Shown here: piece by piece, positions 14,728-22,869 of the stretch
Position numbering within the stretch: the stretch's first letter is position 1
How the letters are laid out: each line of letters begins with the position of its first letter
NCBI GenBank assembly: GCA_002495535.1
Contig: DAFX01000048.1
Coordinates: 1 to 28,634 of the forward strand
Direction: 5' to 3'
Length of the DNA stretch: 28,634 bases
Origin: Euryarchaeota archaeon UBA433
GTDB lineage: Archaea > Thermoplasmatota > Poseidoniia > Poseidoniales > Poseidoniaceae
Translations under genes and position numbers: made by a program
The notes under the pieces: model-generated
Seen by the model: only the letters and a program-made list of their open reading frames with translations
Databases searched by the model: none
Told to the model about the DNA's origin: nothing

Positions 14728-15153
14728 ATGCAGTCTGGCCAAAACCCGCAGAATGAATCCCCGTGGGAGACAACTGCACAACCCAACGCACTTCCGACTC
14801 AAGTTCTACGAGGTGAAGTTCCACTTCCTGCTCAAAACCAAAATTTTGCTCCCTATCAGACAAATCAACCGATGATGTCTGTCATTCCACCAACCAGCGC
14901 AACAGCCGCCCTCGTGATTTCCCTCGTTTCTGTTGTGGGAGGGTTATTGATTGGCTTACCGTTTTTGATGGCTCCCATTTCACTGATCATGGCCAACAAA
15001 GCGCTTGCTATTACCAAGTCCATACCAAACCATCCTGATCACGCCACAGCACGTGCGGCGCAAGTTATCTCAGCTATTGTGACGACGCTCATGGCGGTTG
15101 TGCTGCTTCTCATTGGTGGGTTCATTATCCTGCTGATGCTTGCTGGATTTTAA
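14728..15153 (+). CDS. Small membrane protein with Gln/Pro/Asn-rich N-terminus (DUF4190-like)
   Basis: A 141-residue protein. The first 55 residues are hydrophilic and rich in Gln, Asn and Pro. Two hydrophobic regions follow: about 56-90 (two short helices or one long re-entrant stretch, with MAPISLIMANKALA) and about 110-141. The pattern of helix, G-hinge, helix then MANKALAxxK resembles DUF4190-type small membrane proteins. It lies between trxB and the E1-rhodanese gene, 15 bases before the latter, so they may be cotranscribed. No function can be named. Confidence 0.7.
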   Translation: MQSGQNPQNESPWETTAQPNALPTQVLRGEVPLPAQNQNFAPYQTNQPMMSVIPPTSATAALVISLVSVVGGLLIGLPFLMAPISLIMANKALAITKSIPNHPDHATARAAQVISAIVTTLMAVVLLLIGGFIILLMLAGF

Positions 15154-15168
15154 CCAAAGGGTGAGGCC

Positions 15169-16332
15169 ATGAATCATTCTCCTCGCTACGCTCGTCATGT
15201 GGCGTTACCAGGCGTCGGTGAAGCGGGCCAAGATCGAATTCACAAAGCCAATGTCCTCGTCGTCGGTGCAGGTGGCTTGGGAAGCCCGGTCTTGCTTTAC
15301 CTCGCAGCTGCCGGTGTTGGCCGTTTGGGAATCATCGATGATGATTCAGTCGCTCTTTCTAATCTTCAGCGGCAAGTCATTCATTCACAAGCGGCGATTC
15401 AGGAGAAGAAAGTCAATTCGGCCAAAAAGCGATTAGAAAGCCTCAATGACGAGATTAAAGTGATCACATACGATGCTCGCCTTACTCCAAAGAATGCTCT
15501 TGACATCCTTTCAGATGGGTGGGATTTGGTTGTCGATGGGACCGACAACATTCCCACAAGGTACCTTGTCGATGACGCTTGCTCACTCCTAGAAATCCCT
15601 TGGGTATACGGTTCTATATATCGATTCGAAGGGCAGGTCAGCGTCTTCAATTTCAAGGGTGGCCCGACGTACCGGGATTTGTTCACCAACCCGCCGCCGG
15701 CAGGGAGCGTCCCTTCATGTTCAGAAGGGGGCGTTCTTGGAGTCCTTCCAGGTGTAATCGGTTCAATTCAAGCCAATGAGGCGCTCAAAATCATTCTTGA
15801 TCTTGGTGAAGTCCTCACCGGGCGCCTCCTGTTGTACGATGCTGAACAAATGAAATTCACCGAACTTTCTTTCAAGCACAACCCTGAACAGGAACGGGTA
15901 AAAAATCTTGATTTGGTATCAGCGATGTTTTCCGCCCCTGAATGGTGCACATTGGCCGATCCAAAGCGTTCAGTTCAAGAGGGGGAAGCCTCCCATTCAG
16001 GAACAATGTTCGATAACATCTCGATGGCAGAGTTCTCCACGCGACGTGCATCTGGTTGGGCGCCCTTCGTCCTTGATGTCCGCTCTTTGATGGAGTACGA
16101 ACAGGGACATGTCGCATCGTGCAACCATCATGTTCCACATGATTCCGTGCTCTCGGCACTGGATGTGTTGCCCAAGGATAACGATATCCTGATTCACTGC
16201 AAGAGTGGCATGCGCTCACAACTTGCTGCAATGTTGCTTATTCAAGCAGGAATGGACGCTTCAAAATTATTCAATTTGGATGGTGGGATCCTCGCTTGGC
16301 AACGCGCTCACCCCGAGGAAATCATCAATTGA
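15169..16332 (+). CDS. E1-like adenylyltransferase fused to rhodanese (MoeB/Uba4/MOCS3-like), lacking the CxxC zinc site
   Basis: A 387-residue fusion. The N-terminal ThiF/MoeB domain has the ATP motif GAGGLGS (33-39), NLQRQ with Arg68, DGTDN (123-127), and PSCSEGGVLGVLPG with Cys184. The C-terminal rhodanese domain (about 284-385) has the active-site loop HCKSGMR with Cys344. Such fusions adenylate the C-terminus of small ubiquitin-like proteins (MoaD, ThiS, SAMP, Urm1) and load sulfur for molybdopterin, tRNA thiolation or thiamine. The zinc cysteines are missing: where homologues read CYRCLF, this one reads TYRDLF (167-172), and no second CxxC is visible. No ubiquitin-like partner is in the window. 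The Moco-related mocA/xdhC pair lies about 8.5 kb away. Confidence 0.9.
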   Translation: MNHSPRYARHVALPGVGEAGQDRIHKANVLVVGAGGLGSPVLLYLAAAGVGRLGIIDDDSVALSNLQRQVIHSQAAIQEKKVNSAKKRLESLNDEIKVITYDARLTPKNALDILSDGWDLVVDGTDNIPTRYLVDDACSLLEIPWVYGSIYRFEGQVSVFNFKGGPTYRDLFTNPPPAGSVPSCSEGGVLGVLPGVIGSIQANEALKIILDLGEVLTGRLLLYDAEQMKFTELSFKHNPEQERVKNLDLVSAMFSAPEWCTLADPKRSVQEGEASHSGTMFDNISMAEFSTRRASGWAPFVLDVRSLMEYEQGHVASCNHHVPHDSVLSALDVLPKDNDILIHCKSGMRSQLAAMLLIQAGMDASKLFNLDGGILAWQRAHPEEIIN

Positions 16333-16387
16333 CCTCTTCGGCTTTGTTTGATTGCTTTTCAATCACCTTCCTCTGCACCAATTAGAG

Positions 16388-16421
16388 GGTGAGGTTCAAG
16401 ACTCCAAAGCGACCCCTCACC
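16388..16421. other. Inverted repeat upstream of the receiver-domain gene
   Basis: GGTGAGG (16388-16394) is complementary to CCTCACC (16415-16421) around a 20-base gap. It lies 20 bases before the ATG at 16441 and ahead of a strong GGGAGGGG site. It may be an operator, a leader hairpin or a weak terminator; the arms are short, so chance is possible. Confidence 0.3.
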
Positions 16422-16440
16422 AGCAAAGGGAGGGGAATCG

Positions 16441-17541
16441 ATGGCCAAAGTGATTGTAGCGGATGAAAACGAAGGTCGCCGAAGCCTTCTCGCTAACACG
16501 CTAGAACGAGAAGGGTTCGAAATCACTCGTGCTGGGACACTCAGGCAGGCGGAGGGTACCGCGCTGGCAATTATGCCAGAAGTGGTCTTGGTTGACAGCG
16601 AATGGAAAAACGGCGATGCCATCGATGCTTCTCAGCGCTTGATGGGCGACCCGGAGTTTGCATTCAAATGTCGAATTGTGATCCTCTCTCGCAACACCAG
16701 TCAAGAATACCTTGTCAGTGCTGCACAAGCTGGTGTGGCAGAAGTCATGGGCAAACCAATTGATATGTCCGCCCTCGTTGAACAACTTCACAGGCACACA
16801 AAGAAGCAATTCGTGCCCCCACCAGCGGAGGTTAACACGGGAGGTGGCAGCGGTGGAACTTTCGATGTCTCAATGACAATGGGCGATAGCACCTGGGCAT
16901 TACCGATGTTGAAGGGACTGGTTGGTCCAGAAAAAATAGACAGCAGCTTCATTGACGAAATCTTGGGGCAAATGGGCGAGGAAGGGCTTGAGGTCAACGA
17001 CGAACTCGACCCGTCAACAATGTCTGCAATGCTTCGACTGGCGCTCAACAAACTTGTTGGTGAAGCAGATGGTTCTGAACTGCAAGCACAATCCCAAGGG
17101 GATGGAGACTCAATTCCCCCACCCGCTTCGGAGCCTACAAAAGGGGCAGTGCCATCCTTCTCAGAATTACAACGCAGTGAATCACTTGGGAACGCGAAAC
17201 CCGGTCTTTCGGCAATGAAGCAAGGTTTCAAATCATCAATGGAGGATATTCTTGAGGCCCAAGCACAAGGTATTGCTCAAGAGGTCGAACAGGCCATGGA
17301 CGGGATTTTGGATGAATCGCCAGAACTCGTAGCGATTCATCACGAGAGTACAATGGTGCCGATTGATCCAGAAGTGCTCAAACTGACCCGGCTCACCAAT
17401 GAATTTGTTGCTGACTTGATGTGGAATTTAGGGCGTCCAGGTGCCGTTTCTGACATCACGCTCATGACCCAAGTCGAAGACGCCGCCCAGATGCTCAAGG
17501 ACGTATTGGATTCCTTGCCTGAAGCGGAGGAAGAGGAATGA
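16441..17541 (+). CDS. Receiver-domain protein with a long uncharacterised C-terminal region
   Basis: Residues 1-115 form a CheY-like receiver with all expected residues: acidic pair Asp8/Glu9, phosphoacceptor Asp52 (VVLVDSEW), Ser83 in ILSRN, and Lys105 in GKPID. A proline- and glycine-rich linker follows (about 122-140). The remaining 225 residues contain no DNA-binding motif. They are acidic and mostly helical with Gln/Ser-rich stretches, ending DSLPEAEEEE. The ATG follows GGGAGGGG. It overlaps the next gene, a VTT-family membrane protein, by four bases (17538-17541), so the pair is made together. No histidine kinase lies in the window. It is probably a phosphorylation-controlled adaptor; the output is unknown. 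Confidence 0.85.
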   Translation: MAKVIVADENEGRRSLLANTLEREGFEITRAGTLRQAEGTALAIMPEVVLVDSEWKNGDAIDASQRLMGDPEFAFKCRIVILSRNTSQEYLVSAAQAGVAEVMGKPIDMSALVEQLHRHTKKQFVPPPAEVNTGGGSGGTFDVSMTMGDSTWALPMLKGLVGPEKIDSSFIDEILGQMGEEGLEVNDELDPSTMSAMLRLALNKLVGEADGSELQAQSQGDGDSIPPPASEPTKGAVPSFSELQRSESLGNAKPGLSAMKQGFKSSMEDILEAQAQGIAQEVEQAMDGILDESPELVAIHHESTMVPIDPEVLKLTRLTNEFVADLMWNLGRPGAVSDITLMTQVEDAAQMLKDVLDSLPEAEEEE

Positions 17542-18326
17542 GTAAACTCAAGTCGATTCCAAAACCAGTTGAGATGCAACTCATCGACGGCAAGGAAAAC
17601 TTGCAGCAAATGAAAACCAATCAGCCACGCCTCTACCGCTGGCGTGCTCTGTTTGGTGCAGTAACGCTCATTGGTTGTGCTGCGGCCGGCTTTTTTCTGT
17701 TTCGCGATGCAATGACAATCATCAACTGGTTTGAGGGCATTGGCCCAACTGGGCCAATTTTGTACGCTCTTGCGGTCGCTCTTGGTATTGTCTTGCTCAT
17801 TCCTTCTCCGTTGCTCAAAGTCGCTGCAGGAGCTATTTTTCCATTCTGGATCGCAACCTTGGTGAATTACGCTGCATCGATGATTGGGGGGATGGTGGCG
17901 TTCCTTCTGGGTCGGTGGCTGTTTCGGGATGCTATCTCGGCTTCAATTTCCAGTGACGAAAAAATGCAGAGAATGGAAACGGCTCTGGCTGAAGACGCCA
18001 TGCGGATCTCCGTGCTCGTGCGCCTTTCGCCCTTGATTCCAGATGAATGGCTTAATTACATCATGTCAGCGGGCCCAGTTTCCTTTCGTGTGTTCATGAC
18101 TTCAAACGCTTCGAGCATCATTTACTCGCTTGCGTACGCATATTACGGTCACGCTTTGGGAGCCTTTGCTTTGAATCGGAGCGCCTTGGAGGGTGTCCAA
18201 ACATCGCCTGCAGGCACCGCAATGCTCGCTCTGGGCATTGTTACCTCGATCCTTGCCACGGTCTACGTCACCCGTGCTTCAATGCAGGCCTTAGGCGGCG
18301 CATTGGACTTGGCGAATGAAGATTGA
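17538..18326 (+). CDS. VTT/DedA (TVP38/TMEM64-family) membrane protein
   Basis: A 262-residue membrane protein. After a cytoplasmic N-terminus of about 35 residues there is a first helix (FGAVTLIGCAAAGFFLF), then the VTT core. The core contains a hydrophobic hairpin ending PSPLLKVAAGAIFPF, a conserved AASMIGGMVAFLLGRWL stretch, and RLSPLIPDEWLNYIMSAG. Two further hydrophobic segments end the protein. VTT proteins act in lipid scrambling or membrane homeostasis; the exact substrate is not readable. Translation is coupled to the receiver-domain protein by an ATGA overlap, suggesting a functional pair. Confidence 0.85.
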   Translation: MSKLKSIPKPVEMQLIDGKENLQQMKTNQPRLYRWRALFGAVTLIGCAAAGFFLFRDAMTIINWFEGIGPTGPILYALAVALGIVLLIPSPLLKVAAGAIFPFWIATLVNYAASMIGGMVAFLLGRWLFRDAISASISSDEKMQRMETALAEDAMRISVLVRLSPLIPDEWLNYIMSAGPVSFRVFMTSNASSIIYSLAYAYYGHALGAFALNRSALEGVQTSPAGTAMLALGIVTSILATVYVTRASMQALGGALDLANED

Positions 18327-18388
18327 GGCTGATTTGAGCATCGCTTAGCGCCCGCTGGTTTTGTATTTGGGTGACGGTTGGCCAAACC

Positions 18389-20992
18389 ATGAGCCAAGGC
18401 GACTTACCAGTAATTCACGGTTCAAACTGGAGGGCGAGTGCAGCACTCAAGTTCAATCAGCCCTTGCTCGCCGATGCTGCACGGACTGAGGTGTTGCGCT
18501 TCGTAGCTCAGCGTCATGATGGTCATTTGTTCTTGGTTGCCAACGTTTGGGATGTGCTGATTGAAAATGAACCAGATCAGTTTGAAGGGGATGCATGGCA
18601 CGCGTTCACGAACCGCTTTGTTGAGGCAGTTCACCGTGGACTTCAAGCCCAAATTAAGGCCAAAATGGAAGGCGATGAAGCGGTTGAAGTCATTCCACGC
18701 CGCAGCATGAATCAATTCCTTGACCGTCGCTCTCAACACTTTTTGATCGATTTACGCCTCACCTTCAGACGGCTCGCCCATTACATGGCGATTGGGATTG
18801 GTCATCGTCTCGAATGGCAGCGATTGATGACCAGAACCCGAAAATTGGATGCTCATTTGAAGACCATCTACACGGATGGTATGCCTACTCCTGATGGCCG
18901 TTCATTTGGTGGTAAGGGCTTCAGATCGACTTGGCAAGAAGGCGTTGTGGCTGTTGCTACCGCGTTGAACCGCCAGATCGATGCTCCACGAGATGCTCGA
19001 CCTGGAAATGGATACGATGGAGATTTGATCGCACCAATGATTCGAGATGTTGGACTTGGACTCGCCATGGGTGACACGCCTTTGGACGTCATGGCGGCCA
19101 ACTTGGGCAAAGCAGGCTCCAATCAAAATGGTGGCTGGGAAAATGCAGGGGGGCGCGATCTCCACGTTGGTGCGTGGCATGTCGGCGTGCTCCCACCCAC
19201 CGCTCCGTTACCCATCGCTAGCGTAACAATGACCGGATTGGCCTTCGCCGCTTGGCGACAAAAAATCGATCGATTCCATGTGGCTTGCATTGGAGAAGGA
19301 GCTTCCTCTTCAGGTGAGTTCTGGGAGGCGATGAACCTTGCCGGTGCGCGTGGATTGCCGATTTGCTACATTCTTCAAAACAATCAAATTGCCTTGGACA
19401 CCCCTCCAGCAAAGCAATCTGGGGTCGAAGTGTGGGCGGACAAAGCGGTCGCCATGGGGTTCCCATCTTGGACGATTGATGGTTCAGATCCCGCTGCGTG
19501 GCATGCCAGTGCTGCTGTGGCTCGTGAGTTTGCAATGGAGGGCGGTGGACCGACCCTCATCCACGTTGAAACAATGCGTGGCTGTGGCCATGCCCACCAT
19601 CATGACGATCTCTACCTTGGAAACGAGTCAGGAACACCCCCCGGGTACGTCGATCGTGATCTCTTGGCGTATTGGGAAGCTAAAGATCCGATTCCAACAC
19701 ACCGCCAACTTTTGTTGGATTTGGGTGTCGATGAAGTGGCCATCTCCAACATGGAGGGCGAAGAACAAGATCTTGTGGACAAAGCACTGCTCGATGTCAC
19801 TGAAATGGCGTGGCCTGACCCACTTAGCGTGACCAAAGGCGTCACGACCCTCAACGATGCCGAAACCCATCAAGAGCGATTTAAGCGGCTTCAGACACAA
19901 CGTGTTGGGTCCGAAGCGCCTGCACCTATGGACGTCGGCGAGACCAGCCTTGTCTATGCCGAATCAGGAGGCTGGACCTATGCAAGAGCGATTCAACAGG
20001 CCATGGCGGATGTTGCAACCCGCCACGGTGACAAATGTGTTTTCATCGGTGAAGACATGGAGGTTGCGGGAGCATTTGGAATGAACATGGCGTTGAAGAA
20101 CGCAGGGCATTCTGATAAATTGGTTGATATGCCACTCTGTGAAGCAGTCATCGTTCATACCGGGACTGGCGCAGCGCTTTCAGGCATGCGTCCAATGGTT
20201 GAAATTCAATTCGGAGGGTTTGCTGCCCTTGGCTATAATGCACTCATCAACAACGCCGCAATGCTTCGTTGGCGTTGGGGCGCGGATTGTCCGATGACCA
20301 TTCGTGTCCCACTTGGTGCCAAAACACGATCTGGACCGTTCCACGCCAATATGATTGAATCTTGGTTTGCCAACGATCCGGGTATGGTGGTCATTGCTCC
20401 AGGTTCGCCACAAGACGCCTATGACTTGTTGATGGAGGCTGCAGAACTGAATGACCCAGTCATCATGCTCGAACACATTGGTTTGTACGGGCTTGGAGGT
20501 GGCTTGACCGGATGGGGCCAAAATATCAATCAAAAAGTCGATGTCGAACCTGTCAAGGCAGCAATTGATGCCTCAGAACGTTACAAGATTGGCAAAGCAG
20601 CCGTCATCCGAGGCGGTAGAGATCTCACGCTGGTGACATGGGGTTCAATGATTCACGTCGCCAAGCAAGCAGCTGATGCCCTAGCAAAGGAAGGCATTGA
20701 AATCGAAATTGTTGATCTACGCACATTGTTACCTTTTGATGCACAAACTTGCATTGAATCCGTCACTCGTACCGGTCGTCTTATGGTGCTGCAAGAAGGG
20801 CAATGGAACGGTGGTTTGGGTCATACAGTTCAGAGCAAAATTTTGGATTCATGCTTCTATGCCTTGGAAGCGGCTCCTGTCGTGATTGGAGCGCTTGACA
20901 CACCCGTACCGTTTTCCCCACCACTCGAGGATTTTACAGTTCCCTCGGTCGCCCATGTGATTGAAATGGCTCGATTTATTGCTCAATCTTGA
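18389..20992 (+). CDS. 2-oxoacid dehydrogenase E1, alpha and beta subunits fused in one chain
   Basis: The ATG at 18389 gives 867 residues; a GTG at 18371 would add six. The N-terminal ~140 residues match no known E1 part. The alpha domain follows: FRSTWQEGVVAVATAL near 178-193, and the thiamine-diphosphate motif GEGASSSGEFWEA through LQNN (302-332), with GEG in place of GDG. The beta domain, from about 525, shows FIGEDMEVAGAFG, PLCEAVIVHTGTGAALSGM and PMVEIQFGGF, and ends with a transketolase C-terminal fold. This is the E1 decarboxylase of a pyruvate or branched-chain 2-oxoacid dehydrogenase complex. Most archaeal E1s have two genes; fused forms occur in some bacteria. No E2 or E3 gene lies here. 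The substrate is undecided. Confidence 0.88.
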   Translation: MSQGDLPVIHGSNWRASAALKFNQPLLADAARTEVLRFVAQRHDGHLFLVANVWDVLIENEPDQFEGDAWHAFTNRFVEAVHRGLQAQIKAKMEGDEAVEVIPRRSMNQFLDRRSQHFLIDLRLTFRRLAHYMAIGIGHRLEWQRLMTRTRKLDAHLKTIYTDGMPTPDGRSFGGKGFRSTWQEGVVAVATALNRQIDAPRDARPGNGYDGDLIAPMIRDVGLGLAMGDTPLDVMAANLGKAGSNQNGGWENAGGRDLHVGAWHVGVLPPTAPLPIASVTMTGLAFAAWRQKIDRFHVACIGEGASSSGEFWEAMNLAGARGLPICYILQNNQIALDTPPAKQSGVEVWADKAVAMGFPSWTIDGSDPAAWHASAAVAREFAMEGGGPTLIHVETMRGCGHAHHHDDLYLGNESGTPPGYVDRDLLAYWEAKDPIPTHRQLLLDLGVDEVAISNMEGEEQDLVDKALLDVTEMAWPDPLSVTKGVTTLNDAETHQERFKRLQTQRVGSEAPAPMDVGETSLVYAESGGWTYARAIQQAMADVATRHGDKCVFIGEDMEVAGAFGMNMALKNAGHSDKLVDMPLCEAVIVHTGTGAALSGMRPMVEIQFGGFAALGYNALINNAAMLRWRWGADCPMTIRVPLGAKTRSGPFHANMIESWFANDPGMVVIAPGSPQDAYDLLMEAAELNDPVIMLEHIGLYGLGGGLTGWGQNINQKVDVEPVKAAIDASERYKIGKAAVIRGGRDLTLVTWGSMIHVAKQAADALAKEGIEIEIVDLRTLLPFDAQTCIESVTRTGRLMVLQEGQWNGGLGHTVQSKILDSCFYALEAAPVVIGALDTPVPFSPPLEDFTVPSVAHVIEMARFIAQS

Positions 20993-21606
20993 GCGTGCTT
21001 AGACGCGTAAAGGCGCAGATAAAGTTCAGCTGCAAGAAGCGAACCAGTGATGGTGGTTAAACTATAGAACGGCAGGCTAGAGTAGAGTCCTTGGACCATA
21101 TTGGGGCCAAATGTGCGGGCTGGGTTCATCGAGGCACCCGTCATTGGACCAAACACGTAGGCCAGTATGGCAACCGTGGCTCCAACAAAGAAGGCAATGG
21201 GGATGTGGCTTTCGGTTTTGACCACAATCCAAAGGATCGATCCCATCAACACACAGGTGATGAAGATTTCAATTGCAACCCCTACGGTGAAGCTAATCTC
21301 AGAGGCGATTTGGGTTGGTCCTGCTCCACTGAGCATGAATGCAGCAACCCAGGCACCCGCTAATTGTGCAGCGATGTAGGGTGCTAGCATCTCCTTCTCA
21401 AGATGACCAGTCCTAGCAAAAGCAATGCTCACTGCGGGGTTGATATGCGCCCCACTGATGGGTTGAAAGGCCAAGATTGCAACCGTAACCGCGACCCCAA
21501 AGGCCAAAGAAACAAGCCAGCCGGGGGCCCCAAGGGCAATGCTTCCACAGCCAACCCCGACCATGAACCAAGTGCCGATGAATTCGGCACTAATGCGGCG
21601 CCACAT
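20983..21606 (-). CDS. Aquaporin/MIP-family channel
   Basis: A short MIP protein (207 residues) with both half-helix signatures: GAHINPAVS (Asn56-Pro-Ala) and GASMNPARTFGP (Asn161-Pro-Ala-Arg164). Six hydrophobic segments fit the family. Counting from these motifs, the selectivity filter positions read Phe36, Ala149, Ala158 and Arg164. Water-only aquaporins usually have His at the second position, so this pore looks wide and could pass glycerol, ammonia or other small solutes. The last ten bases overlap the end of the convergent E1 gene. The start ATG at 21606 is 101 bases from the divergent antiporter start. Confidence 0.93.
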   Translation of the reverse strand: MWRRISAEFIGTWFMVGVGCGSIALGAPGWLVSLAFGVAVTVAILAFQPISGAHINPAVSIAFARTGHLEKEMLAPYIAAQLAGAWVAAFMLSGAGPTQIASEISFTVGVAIEIFITCVLMGSILWIVVKTESHIPIAFFVGATVAILAYVFGPMTGASMNPARTFGPNMVQGLYSSLPFYSLTTITGSLLAAELYLRLYASKHAQD

Positions 21607-21707
21607 GAATCACGAACTATTGAGTCAAGCCTAAGTGCATTTTGAATCACCATCTTGAATCGGATTGCAAACAGAATGGTGAAGAAGGAGGGGCTCTAGG
21701 AATCATC

Positions 21708-22835
21708 ATGGGGTCGGATCAGAAGGTGATGGGGATCCCACAATTGATTCATTTCCAGACATTGATCACCACAGGGGCTCTCTTTCTCGGGCTTATGGCG
21801 GTGAAATTGATCTCAAGCGAGGCGAGCGTCAATAACATCGCAGTGACTCTGAGCATCGCAGTTTTAGCCCTTTTCTTGCTGATTTTCTCGGCAGATTTCT
21901 TCATCGAAGGGGCAAAAGGTCTTGCTCGAAGAGGTGGCCTTCCGGAAGTGGTCATTGGTTTGACCATTGTATCCATAGGGACCTCACTGCCCGAGATCCT
22001 CGTTTCAGGTTCAGCAGCAAGTAATATCGCTGAACAGCCAGAACTCGCTGACTTCGCTATTGGTGGCATTTTAGGTTCAGTGTTTGTGCAAATCACCCTC
22101 ATCATGGGAATTGTTGTTGTCAATCGAGGTCTCAAAATTCGTGAATCTTGGCTCAAAAGAGACGGTCAGATCATGCTTCTTTCTGTTCTGATCCTCAGTT
22201 TCTTCTTGATCACAGAAAAAACCCTCCAACACTGGGAAGCGGGAATTTTGGTCACCCTATACGTCGTTTACATCACTTGGTTGTTAACCAATCGAAAAGA
22301 GATTCAAGCGGAGGAAATGGCCGATATGGACCCTGCGGATTTACAGGGGTCTTCCTGGAGCACAGCTGCCTACCTGGTCATGGTTGTTCTTGGGCTTGCT
22401 TTTGCAGTGTTTTCGGCAGAGCAACTGGTTAAGTATGCTCAAGTTATTGCGCTTGAACTGAACGTCTCGGATGCCATTGTTGGCACTACAGTCTCTGGAA
22501 TAGGTACTTCCTTACCGGAATTGACCATTGCATTGATGGCGGCAAAAAGAAGCCAAGGTGTGGCCATCGGGACCTTGATCGGATCCAACATCACAGACCC
22601 GCTCTTTTCGATTGGTATTGCTGGCCTAATCGCGCCTCTGGCAATCACTGATGCAGGTCACGATCTCATCATTTACATCATCATGCCATTTACAGTTGTA
22701 GGATGCCTCACTGCTTTGTTGATGATGCGCACAGCCTATGAATTCAGGAAATGGGAGGGATGGGTCATGATCAGCATTTATGGAGCCTTCCTCATTGCAC
22801 TTGAACTGCACCGTCGCGGTATCCTCGCCTTCTGA
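21708..22835 (+). CDS. CaCA-family Na+/Ca2+ (cation) antiporter, YrbG/NCX-like
   Basis: The ATG at 21708 follows AAGGAGGGG and gives 375 residues; the frame is open back to 21642, but that part lacks a good site. The two inverted alpha repeats are clear. The first has VIGLTIVSIGTSLPEILVS; the second has GTTVSGIGTSLPELTIA followed by GTLIGSNITDPLFSIG. The Glu in each SLPE motif and the Asn/Asp of GSNITDP are the ion-binding positions of this superfamily. About ten helices are split by a central hydrophilic loop (TNRKEIQAEEMADMDPADL). It probably exports calcium in exchange for sodium or protons. It is followed after 34 bases by the acyl-CoA dehydrogenase gene. Confidence 0.93.
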   Translation: MGSDQKVMGIPQLIHFQTLITTGALFLGLMAVKLISSEASVNNIAVTLSIAVLALFLLIFSADFFIEGAKGLARRGGLPEVVIGLTIVSIGTSLPEILVSGSAASNIAEQPELADFAIGGILGSVFVQITLIMGIVVVNRGLKIRESWLKRDGQIMLLSVLILSFFLITEKTLQHWEAGILVTLYVVYITWLLTNRKEIQAEEMADMDPADLQGSSWSTAAYLVMVVLGLAFAVFSAEQLVKYAQVIALELNVSDAIVGTTVSGIGTSLPELTIALMAAKRSQGVAIGTLIGSNITDPLFSIGIAGLIAPLAITDAGHDLIIYIIMPFTVVGCLTALLMMRTAYEFRKWEGWVMISIYGAFLIALELHRRGILAF

Positions 22836-22869
22836 GGAGACAAGGAGACATAAAGGGAGGCCTCCTCCC

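Noticed and set aside
16385..16440. Strong intrinsic terminator after the E1-rhodanese gene
   Set aside because: The inverted repeat has only seven paired bases with a 20-base gap and no T run after it; it was kept only as a low-confidence repeat.
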